34,702 nucleotides of DNA from a bacterium (GTDB taxonomy: Bacteria; Desulfobacterota; Desulfobulbia; Desulfobulbales; Desulfobulbaceae). Below, one piece after another: positions 7,681-15,045 of the stretch. Position 1 is the first letter of the stretch. Each line of letters opens with the position of its first letter. A program made the position numbers and the translations under genes. A model generated the notes under the pieces. The model saw nothing but the letters and a program-made list of their open reading frames with translations, was not told the origin of the DNA and did no database searches. The stretch lies in contig JAUNUN010000031.1 of NCBI GenBank assembly GCA_030538155.1, positions 1-34,702 on the forward strand, read 5' to 3'.

Positions 7681-9812
7681 AGCTGCCTCGTATTGTTGTG
7701 GGAAACGGGAAGGCGGTGGCGGGGAACAGTCTGCAAGACCATACAGCCCATGGGTACAATGCGCAAATTCTGGCCCGTAAGCACCGGCATGCCCTGTTCA
7801 GGCAGGTTGATGTCCATGGGCGAGGAGGCTGCCGTATCGATGATGCGCACCCAGCGCTGCTCCTTGTCCGGTGGAGAGGGCACGGTAAAGACCGCCGGTG
7901 TATTCGTGCTGCCGTTCAGCATGACAAAGAAATCATCCTCCGGCCTGAGCGGCACGGATGCACCTTTAAGGAGAAAGGCAAGCGTGCGGCTTTCGTGGCC
8001 CCAGTCCGGCTTGCGGCCATTTTGCCCATACCAGCAGATATCCGAGCTTGCGGTCAGGTGTTTGGATTCCCCCTGCGGCGGATAAAAGCTGGTGCGCCGG
8101 AACACCGGGTGATTCCTGCGCAAACGGATGAGCATGGTGAAAAAGCGGAGCAGGTCTTTGTTTTTTTCGGCCAGCCGCCAGTCGATCCAACTGGTGGTAT
8201 TGTCCTGGCTCCAGGCATTGTTGTTGCCGCCCTGGCTGCGGCCGAACTCGTCGCCCGCCGCCAGCATCGGCACCCCATGGGAGAGCAGGAGGATCAACGC
8301 GAAACTGCGCACGCGTCGCTGCCGCAGGGCCAGAATGGCAGGATCACTACTAGCGCCTTCCGTGCCGCTGTTCCAGCTGATGTTGTTGTTGTCGCCGTCG
8401 CGGTTGTTCTCGCCATTGAGCAGGTTGTGCTTCTGGTTGTAGCTGACCAGATCGGCCAGGGTGAAGCCGTCATGACTGGTGATGAAGTTGATGGAGTTGC
8501 TTGGGCTGCGGCCATGGTCACGGTACAGATCCGCACTGCCGGCAATGCGGGTGGCCAGGGACGGAACCTTACCCGGATGACCGCACATAAACGAGCGTAC
8601 ATCATCCCGGAAACGGCCGTTCCACTCTGCCCAACGCTTGTAGGTGGAGAAGTTGCCCACCTGGTACAGGCCGCCCGCATCCCAGGCTTCGGCAATGATT
8701 TTGGCGTCACTGAGCACCGGGTCTTCGGCCAGCAGTTCTACCACCGGCGGATTGGCCAGAACCGAACCGTCCATGCCGCGGCTGAGTATGGAGGCCAGAT
8801 CGAAGCGGAAGCCGTCCACATGCATCTCCACCACCCACCAGCGCAGCATATCCATGATCAGTTTGCGGGTGATGGGATGGTTGCAGTTGCAGGTGTTGCC
8901 GCAGCCGGAATAGTTGAGGTAGGCCTTGGTCCAGGGATCGAGCAGGTAGTAGATGGTGTTGTCGATGCCACGAAAACTGGTGCTGTGGCCGTCATGCCCG
9001 CCCTCGGCGGTGTGGTTGAACACCACGTCCAGGTACACCTCGATGCCTGCCCGGTGAAAGGCCTTGACCATGTCCCTGAATTCGTGCAGTACGGCAGCGG
9101 GTTTACTGCTGTAGGAGGCCTTGGGCGCACCAAAAAGGAGCGGACTGTAACCCCAGTAATTCTTGAGCGGCTCACCCGTGGTCGGGTTGGTGAAGAGCGC
9201 CTCGTTTTCGTTGAATTCCGTGACCGGCAACAACTCGACAGCGGTTATGCCCAGGCTGCGGAGATAGTTGATTTTTTCGGTCAGGCCGCGAAAGGTGCCG
9301 GGGTAGGCCACCTGCGCCGAGGAGTGCTGCGTGAAACCGCGCACATGCAGTTCGTAGATAATGGTGTCCTGAATCGGCGTTTTCAGCGGCCGGTCGCCTT
9401 CCCAATCGTAGGGTTCATGGTCGATCAGGCAGCAGGGTTCCTTGCCGATATAGGGGCGGGCCTCTCCCCAGGTCCCGCTGACCAGCGCCCTTGCATAGGG
9501 GTCGAGCAGGATATCGCGGCCATTGTAAAAATGTCCGCTCCTTTCCGGGTCATTGGGGCCGATGATGCGGTAGCCGTAGCGCAGTCCTGGAGGCGCTCCT
9601 TGCAGGAGGATGTGCCATACATCGCCGGTTTTGTGGACAGCCGGGTCCAGCGGAAACATCTGCGCCGGCTGGTTGTGCCGGCCGGGCAGAGTGATGGCCA
9701 AGGCCACTGAATCGGCATGACGGGAGAATAAGGCAAAGTTAATGCCTTGGGGCGTGAGCTGCACACCGAGCGGCAGCGGTGAGCCTGGTAGGGGCTGGAT
9801 AGTACCTTTCAT
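7677..9812 (-). CDS. glgX: Glycogen debranching enzyme GlgX
   Basis: This GH13 isoamylase-type enzyme hydrolyses alpha-1,6 branch points of phosphorylase-limit glycogen. The 711-residue length is typical of GlgX. An N-terminal CBM48-like domain (about 10-115) precedes the catalytic barrel. Conserved regions are DVVFNHT (262-268), GFRFDLA with nucleophile Asp338, AEAWD with acid/base Glu375, and TSHDG with Asp448. A C-terminal beta domain follows. The ATG at 9812 faces a divergent gene across a 95 bp promoter region. No other glycogen gene is in the window. The SGNH hydrolase downstream overlaps it by 4 nt. Confidence 0.97.
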   Translation of the reverse strand: MKGTIQPLPGSPLPLGVQLTPQGINFALFSRHADSVALAITLPGRHNQPAQMFPLDPAVHKTGDVWHILLQGAPPGLRYGYRIIGPNDPERSGHFYNGRDILLDPYARALVSGTWGEARPYIGKEPCCLIDHEPYDWEGDRPLKTPIQDTIIYELHVRGFTQHSSAQVAYPGTFRGLTEKINYLRSLGITAVELLPVTEFNENEALFTNPTTGEPLKNYWGYSPLLFGAPKASYSSKPAAVLHEFRDMVKAFHRAGIEVYLDVVFNHTAEGGHDGHSTSFRGIDNTIYYLLDPWTKAYLNYSGCGNTCNCNHPITRKLIMDMLRWWVVEMHVDGFRFDLASILSRGMDGSVLANPPVVELLAEDPVLSDAKIIAEAWDAGGLYQVGNFSTYKRWAEWNGRFRDDVRSFMCGHPGKVPSLATRIAGSADLYRDHGRSPSNSINFITSHDGFTLADLVSYNQKHNLLNGENNRDGDNNNISWNSGTEGASSDPAILALRQRRVRSFALILLLSHGVPMLAAGDEFGRSQGGNNNAWSQDNTTSWIDWRLAEKNKDLLRFFTMLIRLRRNHPVFRRTSFYPPQGESKHLTASSDICWYGQNGRKPDWGHESRTLAFLLKGASVPLRPEDDFFVMLNGSTNTPAVFTVPSPPDKEQRWVRIIDTAASSPMDINLPEQGMPVLTGQNLRIVPMGCMVLQTVPRHRLPVSHNNTRQL

Positions 9813-9862
9813 TATCTGCTGGGAATGTTTAAAGTAATGTGACTATTGGAAAAAGTTGTCTG

Positions 9863-9890
9863 ATTTTAACGTCTTTTTTTCATACTTCAA
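9863..9890 (-). promoter_or_regulatory. Candidate sigma-70 promoter for glgX
   Basis: Read on the minus strand, TTGAAG (9890-9885) and TAAAAT (9868-9863) are separated by 16 nt, about 50 nt upstream of the glgX ATG. The intergenic segment is short and AT-rich, so the match may be partly chance. Confidence 0.4.
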
Positions 9891-9907
9891 CCTTCAACGG
9901 AGGGCGT

Positions 9908-10858
9908 ATGGGCCTTTTTAAGCAACTGCAAATCACGGATGCACCGGGTATCGACTGGGAAATGACTCCGGAATATACCTTTGGCACCTTTGAAAGCTGG
10001 GGCGGCAGGGAGAGGGTGCGCAGCAAGGAAGAAAGGATTTATTATTTTTTTATCGATGCCTGGGACGATCCGCCTAAACTGTGCCTTATGGAGCGCGGCA
10101 TCAAGCATGCCCGAGTGGTGGCGGAGATCCTCGCACCGGAAGAAATGGTGCGTCAGTGCGTCAGCGAGCAGGGCAAGGTGGCCTTTTTTGAGCGCACCCA
10201 TCCCATCAATAAAGAGTTGAAGGACTGGCTCATTGCCAATGTGATTGAATCGGAAGACGATTCCCTGGTGGTGCCGCTGGAGCCGGACAAGGTTCCGGAT
10301 ATTGAGCCCACCGGCTTGCCCGGCAGGGACGAGGCTGCCGAGCCTGCAGCCAGGGTCTGGCTGCCTGACGGCTTTAAGGAGATGAGTGAGGAAGACGTGA
10401 CCGCAGCGGTTTCCCAGTACAATTTTCCGGATCAGGAGCGTAATCCGGGTGGGGCCTTTCCCAATACCTTTGTCGATAACGGCGATGAACTCACCGTAAG
10501 CGACCGGGTTACCGGACTCATGTGGCAGCGCGCCGGCACGGATATCATGAGCTACCGCTCCCTCAAGCGAGAAGTGGAGCGTTTGAATAAAGAGCGTTTT
10601 GCCGGCTTTGACGATTGGCGTATCCCCAGCCTGGAAGAGGCGCTGTCGCTGCTTGAGGGCGACAAACTAGCCAACGACCAGTATCTGCACCGCTGCTTTT
10701 CCGGTAACCAGCCCTTTATCTTTGTCAATGCGCCCAGGAAAAAGGGTGGTTACTGGTTTGTGGACTACAAGCAGGGGCGAGCCTTTTGGGCCTCCGGCAC
10801 CATTCCCGGCGGCTTTGGCAGGTTATGCCGTACAGACGAGGAGATCAGGGAGAAGTAA
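9908..10858 (+). CDS. DUF1566 (Lcl-like) C-terminal domain protein with uncharacterised N-terminus
   Basis: The 316-residue product has no signal peptide. Its C-terminal third (about 190-312) is a DUF1566/Lcl-type domain: VTGLMWQRAG, GFDDWRIPSLEEALSLLE, then GYWFVDYKQGRAFWASG and a final GFGRLCR. In other proteins this domain is related to C-type-lectin-like or formylglycine-enzyme-like folds and is of unknown role. The N-terminal part (1-130) has many aromatic and charged residues (FGTFESWGGRERVRSKEERIYYFFIDAW) and I do not recognise it. An acidic, proline-rich linker joins the two. The ATG at 9908 follows GGAGGG (9899-9904), which decides against the upstream ATG at 9839. A convergent terminator follows it. 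Confidence 0.8.
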   Translation: MGLFKQLQITDAPGIDWEMTPEYTFGTFESWGGRERVRSKEERIYYFFIDAWDDPPKLCLMERGIKHARVVAEILAPEEMVRQCVSEQGKVAFFERTHPINKELKDWLIANVIESEDDSLVVPLEPDKVPDIEPTGLPGRDEAAEPAARVWLPDGFKEMSEEDVTAAVSQYNFPDQERNPGGAFPNTFVDNGDELTVSDRVTGLMWQRAGTDIMSYRSLKREVERLNKERFAGFDDWRIPSLEEALSLLEGDKLANDQYLHRCFSGNQPFIFVNAPRKKGGYWFVDYKQGRAFWASGTIPGGFGRLCRTDEEIREK

Positions 10859-10890
10859 GCAGGCGGCTTTATCCGAACAAGAGGACATCA

Positions 10891-10925
10891 AAAACCCGGT
10901 ACAGTTTAACACTGTACCGGGTTTG
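10891..10925. terminator. Strong bidirectional terminator between convergent genes
   Basis: A perfect 14 bp stem (10892-10905 with 10911-10924) closes a 5 nt loop. On the minus strand it ends in TTTTT, so it serves the carboxypeptidase gene best. On the plus strand it ends the DUF1566 transcript with a shorter T run. Confidence 0.85.
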
Positions 10926-10975
10926 TCGCATTCTAGGCCTCCGTTCAGAGGCTTTGTTCGTTCAGCGCTACAATC

Positions 10976-12271
10976 CTACATCCTGTTTTGGCTGCGCAGG
11001 CGGGCCATTTCCTGGGTCTTTCGTTTGAAACCGTAATCAACCAGTTTTTGCAAGTCTGCCCACATGGTTTCGCTGCCCATGATGGCGACCACAATGGTGT
11101 GGCCGTCGCGACTGAACTGGCCCACATAGGTTTGTCGGGCTGCATTGGTGTAACCGGTTTTTCCGGCCATGGCTCCGTCAAGCTGCCAAAGCGCCTTGTT
11201 GTGGTTGCGCAGGGTTTTGCCGAAGGAAGTGGTGGCAGAACGTTCGCGCATGCGTTTGGCAAATTCCTTGTCCTGCATGGCGACCCGAAAAAGCTGCGCC
11301 AGGTCGCGGGCAGTGCTTTGCTGGCCTTCAGCGGTAAGCCCGGATGCGGTGCGGCATACGGTATTTTTGGCTCCCCAGCGCTGGGCGCTGTAGGTCATCA
11401 ACTGGGCAAAGCGGCTCTCGCTGCCGGCGATGCGTTCCGCCAGGGCAACGCTGGCATCGTTGGCGGATGCCAGCAGCACCGAGTTGATCATATCGCAGGC
11501 CCGGTAGGTCTTTTGCGTCTGCAGATGCACCTTCGAACTCGGCATGCCGGCTGCATAGCGGCTGACAGGTACCGCATCGTTGTTGCCCAGGGATTTCAGG
11601 GCGATCAATCCGGTAAGAATTTTGATGGTCGATGCCGGTTGCCGGGGGGTATCCGGGTTTTTTGCGGTAATGGTGCCGCCTGAAACCGCATCCATCACCA
11701 TGTAGCTGCGGGAGGTCAGTTTGAGCGGAGCTTCGATCGGGTTGAAGATGTTGTCTGTAGGCCCGGGCAGGGCAGACGCGCTGAGGGCCGCTAGTGAGGG
11801 TACGCTCTGTAGGGAATGCGTACGGATGCGGGCATTTGTTGCCGCCTGATTCCTGGGGGTGTTGCTGCGGGCGGCCAGGGCCTGCCGTTGTTTTTGGCTG
11901 CTTGGCTGTTGTACCCGTGTGCGGGCTGTTTGGCCGGCGCGGGCGTTTTTCTTGGCTGCGGCCACGGCCTGCTGTTTCTTGGCCGTCTTTGCCTTGGTCA
12001 CCGGCCCAGCTTTACGGGCAGACCCGGCCGCAACCTTGGCCTGTGCCTTGACGACCGGCTTTGCCGTGCGGACATTTTTGGCCGTGGCCTTGGTATTTTT
12101 CTTGGCTGCCGGTTGCGCCTTGCGGGCCACTGGGGCAGCAACACCGGCCTTGGTTTTACTTTGATCAGCCAAACGTTGTTTGCTTGGTGCAGCATCAAGG
12201 CTGGATGGCACCAAGGGCATAACCAGCAAGAGGCTAAGCAGACCCGTCAGGGCGTTTTGAAGAAGACGCAT
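10976..12271 (-). CDS. D-alanyl-D-alanine carboxypeptidase (peptidase S11) with long basic linker
   Basis: This penicillin-binding-protein-type enzyme trims the terminal D-Ala of peptidoglycan stem peptides in the periplasm. All three active-site motifs are present: STIK (214-217), SAN (269-271) and KTG (371-373). Residues 1-28 form a signal peptide ending in a DAA region. Residues 29 to about 155 are a low-complexity segment very rich in Lys, Ala, Arg and Gln, with repeated AKK/ARK-type units. The PBP5-type C-terminal domain and amphipathic anchor are missing: the protein stops at residue 431 shortly after the catalytic domain. The ATG at 12271 is chosen because it gives the signal peptide; the frame is open up to 12433. 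Confidence 0.92.
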   Translation of the reverse strand: MRLLQNALTGLLSLLLVMPLVPSSLDAAPSKQRLADQSKTKAGVAAPVARKAQPAAKKNTKATAKNVRTAKPVVKAQAKVAAGSARKAGPVTKAKTAKKQQAVAAAKKNARAGQTARTRVQQPSSQKQRQALAARSNTPRNQAATNARIRTHSLQSVPSLAALSASALPGPTDNIFNPIEAPLKLTSRSYMVMDAVSGGTITAKNPDTPRQPASTIKILTGLIALKSLGNNDAVPVSRYAAGMPSSKVHLQTQKTYRACDMINSVLLASANDASVALAERIAGSESRFAQLMTYSAQRWGAKNTVCRTASGLTAEGQQSTARDLAQLFRVAMQDKEFAKRMRERSATTSFGKTLRNHNKALWQLDGAMAGKTGYTNAARQTYVGQFSRDGHTIVVAIMGSETMWADLQKLVDYGFKRKTQEMARLRSQNRM

Positions 12272-12325
12272 GGTCGACCTGAGGTGTTGAGGTTGGGGTA
12301 AAACTTGAAGTGTACAAGCCTTCTC

Positions 12326-12355
12326 ACCATAAACGTCATTTTTTTGGCATGTCAA
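12326..12355 (-). promoter_or_regulatory. Candidate sigma-70 promoter for the carboxypeptidase gene
   Basis: On the minus strand TTGACA (12355-12350) is followed after 18 nt by TATGGT (12331-12326). It lies about 55 nt upstream of the ATG at 12271, in the region shared with the divergent acyl-CoA ligase gene. Confidence 0.55.
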
Positions 12356-12436
12356 GGAAATTGCTCTATTTTTTTGAATAAATGCGTTATGGATACGATT
12401 AGGCGAAAGGGTTTTTCCTTCGAAAGGAGGCATGTT

Positions 12437-14218
12437 GTGGCAGAGACAAAGCAGGAGCTTTCAGGACGGAAAACAGGGCTTGGCGGTCAATCTCCTGAAA
12501 TAAAAGAAGATATTTTAAATACCCCAGAGGGTGGGGACGCCAATTTGCCGGTTGTGCGCGCCGACACTACTACCATCAATGATCTGGTGGATTTGAGCTG
12601 CTCCCAGTTCGGCGCTCAGCCCGCCATTGGCATTGCTTTGGAAGAGCCTCTCAGCTACAGCTCTCTGCATGAACATGTCCTGGCTCTGGCGCTCAGGTTG
12701 CGGCAGGCCGGGACAGGCCCAGGTAGCCGGGTAGCTATCCTGGGAGAAAATTCCCACCACTGGGCTATTGCCTACCTCGCTGTGGTGCGTTTAGGGGCTA
12801 GTGCAGTTCCTGTTTTTCCTGAAAGTCCGGCAGCCGATGTCCGCCATATCCTGGGCCAGGCCGGCTGCGATACTCTTTTTATCGGCAAGCGGCAGTTTGA
12901 AAAAATCTATGAGCTAAAAAAGCCGCTCCAGACCCTGATCAGCCTGGATGACAGCCTGGATAAAACCGGTTTGCTGAATCTGACTCCATTTAGCGCCTTT
13001 CTCCAGGAAGGCTTGATTTTGCTGCAATCCGGCCAGAATCAGGAACCCTTCCCGCAGGTGATGCCGGATGATCTGGCCGGCATCCTCTATACCTCCGGCA
13101 CCTCCGGCTTTTCCAAGGCGGTCATGCTCAGCCATGCCAATCTCTGCGCCAATGCCCACGCCACGGCGAAACTCATCCAGCTCGCACCCGGCTCAGTCTT
13201 TGTGTCGGTCTTGCCGCTCTCCCATGCCTATGAGTTTACGGTGGGTTTTCTCATGCCGCTTATCCGGGGCTGCCGCATCGCCTATGCCGCTAAAACACCG
13301 ACTCCGGCGGTCTTACAGAAAATATGTGCCCACGAGCGCCCTCAGGCCATGCTGGTGGTGCCCCTGATCATGGAAAAAATCTACAAGAAACGCATTGCCG
13401 CCCAGTTGGAGAAAAGCAAGGTCATGGGTTTTATCTGCCGTTTGGGCATGGCAAGGCGGCTCTTTTTCCGTAAAGCAGGGGCAAGACTGATGGAGTTTTT
13501 CGGCGGCCGTCTGCAGGTGTTGGGCATAGGGGGCGCGGCCCTCAGCCCGGAGGTGGAGCGTTTTCTGCGCGAGGCAGAACTGCCCTTTTTAGTGGGTTAT
13601 GGCCTCACCGAGGCCTCACCGCTGCTTACAGGCGGCCCCTTTGGCGACAGCACCATTGCGCCGGGCTCGGCAGGCAAGGCTGCTCCGGGCGTGGAACTGC
13701 GCATCGAAGAGTCTGATCTGGAAACAGGTATCGGTGAAATCTGTGCCCGCGGCGCCAATATCATGCAGGGTTATATGAATGACCCTGAGGCAACGCTGGA
13801 GGCCCTCTCGCCGGACGGCTGGTTGCGCACCGGCGACCTGGGCCGGTTGGATGAACTGGGCAATCTCTTTATCAGCGGCCGCTCCAAGTCGGTGATTGTC
13901 CTCTCCAGCGGGGAAAACATCTATCCCGAGGCCATCGAGCACAAACTCAATGCCTTTCCCTTTGTGATGGAATCCCTGGTGGTGGAGAACAACGGCCTTC
14001 TGGAGGCCCTTGTGTATCCGGATTATGAATACCTGGACAGCAAAACCGAAGGCGAGACCGTGGCCAAACGACAGGAATATCTGAACCGGCTTCTGGGAGA
14101 GATGCGCCGTGACATCAACGAAGGTTTGCCGATTACTTCCCGCATCAACCGGGTGGTGGAACGGCCCGAACCCTTCATCAAGACCGCAACCCACAAGATC
14201 AAACGGTTTTTATACTGA
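12437..14218 (+). CDS. AMP-forming acyl-CoA synthetase/ligase
   Basis: This ANL-superfamily enzyme activates a carboxylic acid, most likely a fatty acid, as an acyl-adenylate and then an acyl-CoA. The sequence shows the P-loop-like YTSGTSGFSKAVMLSH, the GYGLTEASP motif, and the hinge region WLRTGDLGRLDELGNLFISGRSKSVIV in its expected pattern, with GENIYP after it and a C-terminal lysine in FIKTATHKIKRF. The 593-residue length suits a long-chain acyl-CoA ligase of the FadD/AAE type. GTG at 12437 is preferred because AAGGAGG (12424-12430) is 6 nt upstream; an in-frame ATG at 12389 lacks such a site. Acid chain length cannot be read from the sequence. Confidence 0.92.
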   Translation: MAETKQELSGRKTGLGGQSPEIKEDILNTPEGGDANLPVVRADTTTINDLVDLSCSQFGAQPAIGIALEEPLSYSSLHEHVLALALRLRQAGTGPGSRVAILGENSHHWAIAYLAVVRLGASAVPVFPESPAADVRHILGQAGCDTLFIGKRQFEKIYELKKPLQTLISLDDSLDKTGLLNLTPFSAFLQEGLILLQSGQNQEPFPQVMPDDLAGILYTSGTSGFSKAVMLSHANLCANAHATAKLIQLAPGSVFVSVLPLSHAYEFTVGFLMPLIRGCRIAYAAKTPTPAVLQKICAHERPQAMLVVPLIMEKIYKKRIAAQLEKSKVMGFICRLGMARRLFFRKAGARLMEFFGGRLQVLGIGGAALSPEVERFLREAELPFLVGYGLTEASPLLTGGPFGDSTIAPGSAGKAAPGVELRIEESDLETGIGEICARGANIMQGYMNDPEATLEALSPDGWLRTGDLGRLDELGNLFISGRSKSVIVLSSGENIYPEAIEHKLNAFPFVMESLVVENNGLLEALVYPDYEYLDSKTEGETVAKRQEYLNRLLGEMRRDINEGLPITSRINRVVERPEPFIKTATHKIKRFLY

Positions 14219-14246
14219 GCCGGCCAGCGCTTACTCGGTACCCGGT

Positions 14247-14265
14247 AGAGAAAATGCTTTTCTCT
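14247..14265. terminator. Weak bidirectional hairpin between convergent genes
   Basis: AGAGAAAA (14247-14254) and TTTTCTCT (14258-14265) form an AT-rich stem with a 3 nt loop between the acyl-CoA ligase and protease stops. It works in both directions on paper, but has little GC to stabilise it. Confidence 0.4.
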
Positions 14266-14275
14266 AAAACTGGAA

Positions 14276-14902
14276 TTATCCCAGCAGCAGGTTGTTTGAA
14301 AAGCGGATGATGGGCATGATCAGCCGGCCGATCACCCCGGTATAGAAAAGACCGATGACCAAAATAAAGCCGAAGGGCTCCAGCTTGGCATAGCTGTAGG
14401 CGGCCTGGGGCGGTAACAGTCCCATCAGGATTTTTGAGCCGTCCAGCGGCGGGATGGGCAGCAGGTTGAACACCGCCAGCATCAGATTAATCCACACACT
14501 TGCCACCAGCATATGCGCTACCGGCTGGAGTACGGCAAAGGGCAAGAACTGGAAGCGCACCAGAAACTGCACCAGCACCGCGCTGGCAATGGCCAAGAGC
14601 ACATTGGCCGCCGGACCTGCCAGGGCCACGGTAAGCATATCCTTGCGTGGATTGCGGAAATAGCGCGGATCCACCGGCACCGGCTTGGCCCAGCCGATTT
14701 TCATGATGATAAAGGCAATTACGCCAATGGGATCCAGGTGCTTGAGGGGATTCATGGTCAGGCGGCCGGCCATCTTGGCGGTGGGATCACCCAGCCGGTA
14801 GGCGATATAGCCGTGGGCCAGCTCATGCATGGTCAGGGCAAAGAGCAGGGGCGGGGCCTGAATGATGATCTGCAGCAAGAGGGCATTCATATCAATATTC
14901 AT
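14276..14902 (-). CDS. Site-2-protease-family zinc metalloprotease (M50)
   Basis: This is a 208-residue polytopic membrane protein of peptidase family M50, the compact group without PDZ or CBS domains (often called YwhC-like). The zinc motif HELAH is at residues 26-30 within the first helix, and the third ligand is Asp154 in NLLPIPPLDGSKIL. Both lie in hydrophobic segments, as expected for proteolysis inside the membrane. Its substrate is unknown. It lies 143 nt downstream of the large DHH-CBS fusion gene on the same strand and may be read from it. In many Desulfobacterota and Firmicutes such proteases are housekeeping neighbours of unrelated genes. Confidence 0.93.
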   Translation of the reverse strand: MNIDMNALLLQIIIQAPPLLFALTMHELAHGYIAYRLGDPTAKMAGRLTMNPLKHLDPIGVIAFIIMKIGWAKPVPVDPRYFRNPRKDMLTVALAGPAANVLLAIASAVLVQFLVRFQFLPFAVLQPVAHMLVASVWINLMLAVFNLLPIPPLDGSKILMGLLPPQAAYSYAKLEPFGFILVIGLFYTGVIGRLIMPIIRFSNNLLLG

Positions 14903-15045
14903 ACACAGTCAATCTCCAAAAAGTGCAGGCATATATTCTCACACTGTCAGGCGGGCACGAAGCGGGAAGAGATAGAATCCAGCTGGCAGCCCGCTGACGG
15001 AATATCCATACAGGTAAGAAGCATCCCCGGAAAGGCGAGATCAAA

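Noticed and set aside
7698-9710. A 670-codon open frame on the plus strand opposite glgX
   Set aside because: It lies wholly antisense to glgX, has no family signature, and its length reflects the codon bias of a high-GC gene.
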